Shown here one piece after another: positions 56,379 through 64,000 of a stretch of 64,000 bases of DNA. Where the stretch lies: assembly GCA_039111635.1 (NCBI GenBank), contig JBCAQO010000004.1, forward strand, positions 1,364,001 to 1,428,000. Reading direction: 5' to 3'. Origin of the DNA: Heterobasidion occidentale (Eukaryota; Basidiomycota; Agaricomycetes; Russulales; Bondarzewiaceae). The notes below the pieces were generated by a model that was not told the origin of the DNA, searched no databases, and was given only the letters and a program-made list of their open reading frames with translations. A program made the translations under genes and the position numbers. Every line of letters begins with the position of its first letter. The stretch's first letter is position 1.

Positions 56379-56388
56379 AGAATAGACT
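56379..56388 (+). promoter_or_regulatory. self-complementary primer-binding site of element 2
   Basis: AGAATAGACT, two bases after the LTR end, is the exact reverse complement of AGTCTATTCT at 56203-56212. Same geometry as in element 1 although the sequences are unrelated. Confidence 0.75.
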
Positions 56389-56646
56389 CGCTTTTGCCCC
56401 TACCTTGCACCACACTCCGCTTGCTGTCACACTCTCTCTCACAACCCTCATTGGCGGAGCCATGGACCTCCACCGAAGAGCGTTACTTCACACACCCTGG
56501 AGCAAGACCTAGGCCTAGGATTCCCACCAGGCACTAGACGAACCCATAACCAACTTCGACAGAACAATTGTCCTATCCATCAAAGAGAAAACCGCTGGTA
56601 TTACTCCGACACCAATCGGCCAGCACCCCCAAACTTTGATAACTGC

Positions 56647-58089
56647 TTGTACCGAGAAGGACAATATTTCTTCACAAGAGAAGACAAAACAGAAGCTGAG
56701 CGGGCTTGGGACGAAATAGCAGAAGACTGGGTAGAGCCACCCCAGTACAGAAACCCCGAACCGGAAATCCTGGATACATCGGAAGAAGAAGAAGGAACAT
56801 CCGAGTCTGAATCCTCGGATATTCAAACACCGATCAACACCCGAAACATTGAAGACAATACCATTATGTCGACAAACCCTACAGACCCCCCCGCACTCGT
56901 ATCGTCAGGAAGGGGCAAGCTCAAACTCCCTGACAACTTCGAGGGAGACCGAACACAATCACAGAAATTTATCATGAATTGCCTCCTCCTTTTTACAGCA
57001 GAATCGGACCGGTACAAGACGGATGCGGACAAAGTTTCCCTCGCCCTCTCATGCATGAGATATGGAACAGCTGGCGTCTGGGCAGAAAGTTTCCTGAAGA
57101 AAACAGTAGGGGCGACCCCGCCCGAAACCCTCGGGACTTGGGCCGACTTTCTCGACAAGTTTAAACTCCAGTTCAAGGAGACAAACCTTACGGACAAGGC
57201 CCGAAGCGCTCTCATGTCTTTCTCTCAAGGGAAGATGACGGTGGATGAATACTCCAATCAGTTCATCCTTATAGCCGCCGACGCCGACATCACCAACAAG
57301 GAACAGGTTCCTTACTTCCAGAGGGGGCTCGATCTGAGGGTCATGGACAAAATCTATGACAAAGAAACACCACCGAAGGACACAATCCAAGATTGGGTCA
57401 ATACTGCCTGTGAAATAGATGGATGCTTGAGAGCCCGAAGTGCTCAAAAGGCGATCCTCGCCAACTCCACCTCATTCCGAAGCGACTTCCTCAATCGCTT
57501 TCACCTCCAACCTGCTCGTCGCTATAACTCTACCACCGCACCTTGCAGAATGAACAACCAGGTAGTCAACATGGACATTGATGCCTCTCGCAAGAGAGAC
57601 GCCAATTGGAACAAGCGTGTATACGATGGCAAGAGACCTGCTCCCTTTTCCTGCTATAATTGCGGAAAACTAGGGCACAGGATAGCTAATTGCCCTTCCC
57701 CTCGTAGAGGTGTTCCCTCTTCTCGAGGCAATTCGCACAAGCTGATGGGTAGAGGAGGTAGACGAACTCGCGCTGCAGACATGGAGGATGAAGACGAGCA
57801 AGAATCCCCGCTGGGGAACGATGCGAGACTACATCGAGGATTGGAGGAGGGGAGTTCTCATAGCCACCACCATCGGGTACCACAACCTGGTAATTTGGTG
57901 GAATGTGAGGACCCTTCTGCGAGAAGGGGAGGATCATGCCAGAGCAATGGAGAGCGCTACATACTGCCTAACGGACGACGAAGCAACGGACCCGTCCGTG
58001 ATACTAATGGTGTCCGAGCACTCTTCCAAGAAGTAGGGGAGGCCAAGGCCAAACAGATGTTGGTGGATCTGGCAGAGGATTTTTCCTGA
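56647..58089 (+). CDS. gag: Gag of element 2
   Basis: An uninterrupted frame of 480 codons. Acidic N-terminus (DTSEEEEGTSESESSD), a capsid-like region (LKLPDNFEGDRTQSQKFIMN, LSCMRYGTAGVWAESFLKK, LMSFSQGKMTVDEYSNQFIL, PYFQRGLDLRVMDKIYD) and a CCHC knuckle, CYNCGKLGHRIANC, at about 57650-57693. The region after the knuckle is Arg/Gly-rich and low in coding character. The true start may lie upstream or at MSTNPTDPPALVSS (56866). Confidence 0.85.
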   Translation: MYREGQYFFTREDKTEAERAWDEIAEDWVEPPQYRNPEPEILDTSEEEEGTSESESSDIQTPINTRNIEDNTIMSTNPTDPPALVSSGRGKLKLPDNFEGDRTQSQKFIMNCLLLFTAESDRYKTDADKVSLALSCMRYGTAGVWAESFLKKTVGATPPETLGTWADFLDKFKLQFKETNLTDKARSALMSFSQGKMTVDEYSNQFILIAADADITNKEQVPYFQRGLDLRVMDKIYDKETPPKDTIQDWVNTACEIDGCLRARSAQKAILANSTSFRSDFLNRFHLQPARRYNSTTAPCRMNNQVVNMDIDASRKRDANWNKRVYDGKRPAPFSCYNCGKLGHRIANCPSPRRGVPSSRGNSHKLMGRGGRRTRAADMEDEDEQESPLGNDARLHRGLEEGSSHSHHHRVPQPGNLVECEDPSARRGGSCQSNGERYILPNGRRSNGPVRDTNGVRALFQEVGEAKAKQMLVDLAEDFS

Positions 58090-58129
58090 CCTCTCCTTCA
58101 CCAGCCGAAGAGAGAGGGTCAAGGAAACT

Positions 58130-61100
58130 CAAGTACGATCCCCTGTCATGTATTCAGATCGGAGCAATGAACAGCCACATCATTGCTCCTATTCGACTTG
58201 ATGTGCGATTGACAACTCGAGGAAGAAGCGCTGGAGCCAGAGCTGCCATCGACTCAGCATGCGAAGGGATTTTGGTAAATGAGAGATGGGTACAGAAGCA
58301 CAACCTTCCCACCTATCCTTTAAACCGCCCCATCCGTGTTCGCAACGTCGATGACACCATCAACAAGGCAGGCCTCATTCGACGAGGCCCAGATGCAAAT
58401 CTCACCGTCAAGGACAGGTGAGGGAGAACTCACACCGAACACGTCCAGATGTTCATTACCAATCTAGGGAAAGACGACATGCTCCTAGGAACAGATTGGT
58501 TGAAATACCACGACCCCTCCATTGGGTGGAGGCGCCGTGAGGTACACTTTGATCGATGCCCCAGAGATTGCCAACAACCACATGGATTTACCAAGGCAAG
58601 GGAAGAGCCTATCAAGAAGGCATGGCTAGCGAAACTACGTGGTGACAAGATTCCTCAGCGGACAAAGCCGTGTCTTGTCTCTGAACCGGTAGGACCTTCA
58701 TAGACTTGGACTAAGGAACAATGGGATCAAGTACCCGCGAAGGAATGGAAAACTCGGTTCATGGAACTGCTCAAGCACAAATCCCGACAAGGCAAAGCTC
58801 GGAAATGGCTCGAGGAACAAGTAACCGAAAGGAAGGAACACCGGCAAGCTCAGCAAGAGACAGCCCAGGGCAAAACTTCAATCAAAGTCGCTGAAGAAGC
58901 GCAAACACTGTTTGACTCTTCCGCAATGGATAGCGCAGGAGAACCCGTCATTAGAAAGGTCGCTCTAGAACCCTCAGGGTTCGCAAGCTTTGACGAAGAC
59001 CTGGAGGAAGAAATTGACACCACCGACTTGAAGAGTCAGGTGCCAACGGAATATCATTCTTACCTTGACATCTTCAGCGAGAGACGATCGCAAAGGCTTC
59101 CCCAACATATGATATGGGACCATGCGATAAACCTCAAGCCATCTTTTGTACCCCAGGATATTTCCTTTGAGCCCGGAAAAACATGATGAGCTAGGGAAAT
59201 TCGTCAAGGAGCACCTTTCTAGGGGAACAATACGTCGGTCAACAGCACATAGCGCGGCCTCCTTCTTCTTTATAAACAAGAAGGATGGGAAGCTCTGTCC
59301 AGTACAAGACTATCGCCACCTTAACGAACACACCATTCAAGACGTCTGCCCTCTGCCATTAATCCAAGAACTATTGGATATCATTCGAGGAGCAACTGTA
59401 TTTTCAAAACTGGATGTTCAGTGGGGATATAATAATGTGCGCATCAAGAAAGGGGACAAATCTAAGGCAGCCTTTGTAACACCCTTGGGGCTCTTTGAAC
59501 CCACAGTGATGTTCTTTGGGCTTTGCAATTCCACAGGAACCTTCCAGGCCATGATGAACATGATCTTCCAAGAACTCATCCTGGCTCGGAAAATCGCAGT
59601 ATATATGGATGACATACTCATCTTCACAAAAACCACAGCGGAACATGTTGTGATTGTTCGGCGAGTCCTTCAAATCCTACGCGACAATGATCTCTACCTG
59701 AAACTAGAGAAATGTGAGTTCCACAAGGAAAAGCTGAACTACCTTGGGTACACAATTTCAAAGGATCACGTCGCTATGGAAGACTCGAAGATTGAGGTGA
59801 TCCAGGAGTGGCCCATCCCACGCACAGTCCGCGACATCTGTTCTTTCTTGGGTTTGGGGAACTTTTACTGTCGGTTCATCGACAAGTTCTCCCTAATCGC
59901 TCGACCCCTGCATGACCTCACGAAGAAAGACACGAGATGGGACTGGACCACGGAGTGCCAACAGGTGTTTGACCGATTAAAGAAAGCCTTTATCAGTCAA
60001 CCCATCTTATTATACCCTGATCCAATGCGACCCTACCAGCTCGTCACCGACGCTTCCCTCGCTGCATACAGTGCAGTCCTCTTACAGGAAGGACCTGATA
60101 ACGACTGGCACCCTGTTGCCTACCTCTCGGGATTGTTCTCACCGCCCGAGCGGAATTATGACGTGCACGATCACAAACTCCTCGCAATTATCAAGGCACT
60201 GGAACACTGGAAGCACTACCTCGAAGGCGCTTGACACCCCTTTGAGGTCTGGACGGACCACAAGAACCTAGAACACTTTCAGACCGCGCGCGACCTGTCA
60301 AGGCAACAAGCATGCTGGAGTCTGTTTTTGTCTCGATTTGACTTCTAGCTCAGTTACAAGGCTGGAACTACTAATCATTCCGATGCTGTGTCCAGGCGTC
60401 CAGATCTTAGTGAGGGGGTGGAATCTGATAACAAGGCACAGACTCTACTCCCGTCCAAACTTTTCACTGAATCCAGTAAAACCTTGGTAGAGCCAAGCGA
60501 AGGCATACACGTCAAAGTAACGGAACTCGTATCCTCGGACATCCTCTCCCTTATCCGACACTTGCGCTCAGAACACGACTTGCTAGTTGATGTCACCCTC
60601 AAGAAATTGCTGGAAAAAGGACCGAGGGCGATGAAGGGCGACCTAGGAAAATGGACACATGAGAAGGGCATTACAAGATGCGATGGCTACATATGTGTCC
60701 CAAAGGACGACCTCCTCCGACGAATGATTGTCAAGACGCACCATGACACTATGGCTACAGGACACCCTGGCCAAGTGAAAACCTTGGAATTAGTACAACA
60801 CCATTATTGGTGGTCCAGTATGACCAAGTTCGTACATCAATATGTGGATGGATGCGCAGTCTGTCAGTCCACCAAGAATCTGCCCCACAGGACTCATCCA
60901 CCAATACAACCATTGGAAACCACAAACGCCCCTTGGCGTTTTATCTTGACCAACTTTGTGACAGACCTCCCGGAAAGCAGAGGCTACGACTTGATAAACA
61001 TAGTAGTCGACCATGGCCTGTCAAAAGGAATAGTCATAACTCCGTGCAAGAAGATGATCACGGCTGAAGAGACCACGACGCTTTTCCAGGACAACGTGTT

Positions 61101-62013
61101 CAAACGATACGGTCTACCGACCAAGGTGATGTCCGACAGAGGTCCCCAATTTGCAGCAAAGTTCACAAGGGAACTATGGGAAAGGATGGGAATCACCCCT
61201 GCCCTCAGCACAGCTTACCATCCCCAAACAGACAGAGAAACGGAATGGGTGAACCAAGAGATCAAGCAATTCCTGTGAGTTTTCTGCAACTACCATCAAG
61301 ATAACTGGGTAGACTTGATCCCCTTCGCAGAATTCTCCCACAACACCCGAAAACACTCCGCCACTGGGAAGTTGCCGTTTGAAGTCCTTTACAGGTTCAA
61401 TCCACCATATTCGGTCGACTCAGCTCTGGAGACCAAGGTACCCGCAGTAACTGAACATTTGCAGCTAATCAAGGAAGTCCAAGAAGATGCAGCTGCCAGT
61501 CTACAAATAGCAGCGCAGCACACCAAGGATCGGGACCTACACAGGAAACTTCCGCACTGGGAAATAGGGACCCAAGTTTGGTTGGAAGGAACCCACATTC
61601 GGACAACTCATCCGAAATTCAAGCTGGCACCTAGGCGCTATGGCCCCTTTTCAGTGACCAAAAGAATCGGTCCTCTGGCTTATCGGCTGAAGATACCTGA
61701 AACATGGAAGATACACCCAGTTTTCCATGCCTCCGTGCTCACAGAATATCATGAGACAGAGGCTCACAGAAGGAACTTCCCAAGACCTGCCCCAGAGATC
61801 TTGAACGAAGAAGAGCACTATGAAGTGGAGGCCATTCTAGATTCAAAACGTCAGGGACGAGGAACCAAGTACCTCGTCAAGTGGGTCGGATACTCCGAGG
61901 CCGATAACACTTTGGAACCCTTTGCCCTCCTCAAAGATACGGCCCATGAGGCGCTTCATGAATTCCACGAAAGCTACCCAGACAAGCCCCGACCGGCGGC
62001 GCTTAGGCTTTAG
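58130..62013 (+). pseudogene. pol: Pol of element 2 (protease to chromodomain), broken by stops and shifts
   Basis: Protease region at 58167-58560: AIDSACEGILVNERW in place of the usual D-S-G core, then LGTDWLKYHDPSIGW. RT at 59146-59760: SFFFINKKDGKLCPVQDYRH, VYMDDILIFTKT. RNase H: VTDASLAAYSAVLLQ, YDVHDHKLLAIIKALEHW, then a stop before [15 protein letters not shown]. Integrase at 60388-61278: HPGQVKTLELVQHHYW, GCAVCQSTKN, MSDRGPQFAAKFTRE, TAYHPQTDRETEWVNQEI. C-terminus at 61315-62013: KFKLAPRRYGPFSVTKRIGP and the chromodomain YEVEAILDSKRQGRGTKYLV, KWVGYSEADNTLEP. Stops near 58420, 58700, 60232, 60347 and 61276. Confidence 0.88.
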
Positions 62014-62018
62014 AAAGG

Positions 62019-62027
62019 TATAAAAAG
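62019..62027 (+). promoter_or_regulatory. internal TATA box before ORF3 of element 2
   Basis: TATAAAAAG starts 6 nt after the pol stop (TAG, 62011-62013) and 54 nt before the ATG at 62073. The position matches the internal TATA box of element 1 almost exactly. Confidence 0.6.
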
Positions 62028-62072
62028 GGGAGACCCCCGTCCTTTTCAAAGAAGGAATCCTCCTACCAGTAC

Positions 62073-63447
62073 ATGTCCGACCACTCCTCCCTTGATTACT
62101 CCCCTGGACGTGCCATGCTCATCGATGAAGGAACTACCTCCTCCCCGTCAAGAAACCCCTCACCAGACATCATTCTGGCCGTGGCCAACCCCGACACTGG
62201 ACGCCCTAGCCGAAGCAGCCGCCCAGAGACTCCAGAAGGAGTTTCCATGCCAGTCTCCACCCACCTCGTCACCCTTGAAGATCGAACAGGTTTACGAGCC
62301 TCACCCCGGCCTGAGGGAGCTCATGACGAGCACGATGAGGGACGCCAAGAAGAAGGAGGACCGGCTCCGTCAACGCCTCTGCGACCGACAACAACAATGG
62401 CTCCGGGAGACACAGGGCCGGATACAAGAAGCGGCAGAGGACCAAGAAACCCTACGAACTTGGCAGCGCCTGCAGTTGTTGAAGGAAGTATACAAGAACC
62501 AGCAGCGACTAGTGCATCGGCTGCCAGGACCAGAAGATCCCCTGCCGGTGGTAGAAATCTGCACCCCGGAGAACTGGAGGGATTAGGAGACGCGCTACTC
62601 CAGCGCACCACCATCTCGGCGGTAATTCAGATGGCCACAGCGTTAGCCTTGCAAAGGCTCGCTAATTTCTTCGCAGGGCAACCAGGGAGCGAGAACGACG
62701 ATGTACCCCAACGCCTCGCTGATGCGAGCGACCAGGTCAGGCTTTTGGCCTATGCAGATGATCATCGAGCTGCCTCCTGGTATGCCCGAGGAAATAATGG
62801 GGCTTATGCCTTACTAATTCACCCTGACGAGTTCTCCTCCTTTATCAACCTGGAACTCTTACCTGCCCTCATCTCGAGCACCGATGTGGTACACTCCTCC
62901 CACACCCATCCCATTCGGATTGACCCATTCTGCGTCCAACCATGGAACGGCGAGGCCAGCAGAACAAGGCCAGCCACAAGTAGCCGGGACGCAACCGTCC
63001 AGATGGAATATGTCTGGACCACCATTCAACGACAGGCGCGAAGGGATCGAGAGACCCTTCCTCCCATATCGACAGGACAATCCACCGGGCAGGACGCAGG
63101 AGGCAGCAATGAGGAACACCCTCCAAGGTACAGGAGGAACGAGGGATGGGGAGGCCAGAGGATGAGGATGACCCTCTAGCCCAGGCAAGGCAGTCCTAGA
63201 AGAGCTCGACCAAGAGATTCACCGACTCCAAACCGTCCTTGAGATAATCGACCTGAAGGAACGCATACTCGCACTGGTCGAAGAACTCCAGTTCCGCCAG
63301 CGCCCGACTGAGCGAACTGCTGCCTGGACTCAAGCAGAACTAGACGCATGGGACGAAGTCGACAGCGACAATTACGACGACATCGACCCCTATTACAGGC
63401 CAGATCAAGGATACGGGGATTACGGAGACATTGGTGGAGGATATTAG
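62073..63447 (+). pseudogene. ORF3 region of element 2, frame-disrupted
   Basis: Coding character persists from the ATG at 62073 to a TAG at 63445-63447 but switches frame. The start (MSDHSSLDYSPGRAMLIDEG) is in one frame. Between about 62190 and 62586 the natural frame is another and reads as a charged coiled coil (TPTLDALAEAAAQRLQKEF, DAKKKEDRLRQRLCDRQQQW, LQLLKEVYKNQQRLVHRLP). Then comes LLQRTTISAVIQMATALALQ, YALLIHPDEFSSFINLELLP, a disordered stretch, and a final LEELDQEIHRLQTVLEIIDL segment with an acidic Tyr-rich tail. No CCHC knuckle was seen. It occupies the same place as ORF3 of element 1 but shows no clear sequence similarity to it. Confidence 0.6.
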
Positions 63448-64000
63448 ACGAGGGAGTTGAGGAACCCCTTGTCTCTAACAGGTGATGGAGAGGAAAGGAC
63501 CCTCCGCACCACAGGTACCGGTTTCACGCACAGGACGCCGGAACGGACGTCCTGCATGACGTTAAACTGTGAAAAGATAAGAAGGCAGGGGAAGTACCTG
63601 ACCATTTGCGTTTCAGCCCTCCGGTCTCAGACAGGACAAGCATCTAATACTCTCGTTGTCAAGAGGTATTCTGACAAGCGAATCGGGCATCCCGCTTAGA
63701 TCCCCAGTTTTACAGGACCCTTTCCACATTAGGAGGTCCTTAGGATTCACAACATAACCTTGGTACTGGTACATGAATGATGCATGAATATTGGTGGGAA
63801 ATCGTGTTGCATGTTCGCCGTTGGGGAACGGTGGACCAACCTTGCTGTCAAGGTCTGACAGGTGTCTTGGACGTCCCACTTTGGATCTCCAGTTTTACAG
63901 GGTCGTTTCCGCATTAGGGGACCCTATCAAGATGCAGGTACATAGTGGCCGCACTCCACTAGTAACCCAAAACGGAGAAAATACATCCGCAACGATGTAA
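63448..64000. other. unassigned sequence after element 2 ORF3
   Basis: No gene or LTR recognised. It contains an imperfect direct repeat, listed separately. Confidence 0.4.
63693..63943 (+). repeat. imperfect direct repeat, two units about 185 bp apart
   Basis: The unit beginning TTAGATCCCCAGTTTTACAG at 63698 recurs as TTTGGATCTCCAGTTTTACA at 63881; both continue into CGTTTCC/CTTTCC, GCATTAGG/ACATTAGG and a closing GGACC. The two copies share about 45 recognisable bases. Confidence 0.7.

Larger units (their letters stand above)
55788..63447 (+). mobile_element. Ty3 chromovirus, element 2, decayed, 3' LTR not found in window
   Basis: A second family, unlike element 1 in LTR sequence. Order: 5' LTR, self-priming site, gag, pol with chromodomain, internal TATA, extra ORF3 region. 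Several stops (for example TGA at 60232-60234 in RNase H, TAG near 60347, TGA near 61276) and frame shifts make it inactive. No TGTTATGA start of a 3' LTR was found up to 64000; the LTR may lie beyond the window or be lost. Confidence 0.88.

Overview
The window looks like nuclear DNA of a filamentous basidiomycete, probably a wood-decaying agaricomycete. It is GC-rich, its genes carry many 45-75 nt introns and several microexons of 7-22 nt, and it encodes a divergent pair of AA14 lytic polysaccharide monooxygenases. It also carries chromodomain Ty3 retrotransposons and a DNMT1-type methyltransferase remnant. All calls were made by eye from motifs, splice signals and reading-frame bookkeeping; no database was searched.

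Layout. 1-2.3 kb holds nothing convincing. 2.3-16.6 kb is a conserved gene block: a KRE6/SKN1-type GH16 membrane protein (+), a 16-exon homogentisate 1,2-dioxygenase (-), an 11-exon transketolase-like enzyme (+), an AT-hook/Cys-rich protein (+), a low-complexity protein (+) and the proteasome subunit SEM1/DSS1 (+). 17.7-19.8 kb and 31.8-34.7 kb are two arms of an inverted duplication. They enclose a Ser/Pro-rich protein, a DUF4112-type membrane protein and two head-to-head AA14 LPMO genes with an identical 22-nt microexon. Arm B is interrupted by a 731-bp terminal-inverted-repeat element containing a tRNA-like sequence; arm A keeps the empty site.

From 35 kb on, mobile DNA dominates. A decayed Ty3-type fragment (-) is cut at 37.49 kb by a full-length LTR retrotransposon (37490-47892; 833/832-bp LTRs). 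A degenerate, truncated DNMT1-like gene follows (48.8-52.1 kb), then a related partial or solo LTR, a C2H2 zinc-finger gene (-) and a second Ty3 chromovirus whose 5' LTR is at 55788-56376 and whose 3' LTR was not found before the window ends.

Most striking are the two retrotransposons. They are different families, yet both have (i) a 10-nt primer-binding site 2 nt after the LTR that is complementary to a sequence inside their own LTR, the Tf1-type self-priming arrangement, and (ii) an extra open reading frame after the pol chromodomain, each preceded by its own TATAAAA box 54-57 nt before the ORF's ATG. That points to an internal promoter for a third gene, in element 1 a 557-aa protein ending in a CCHC knuckle. 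Several host genes are intact except for one missing base each (or four in one gene), nearly all in C, G or A runs, which suggests uncorrected assembly deletions.
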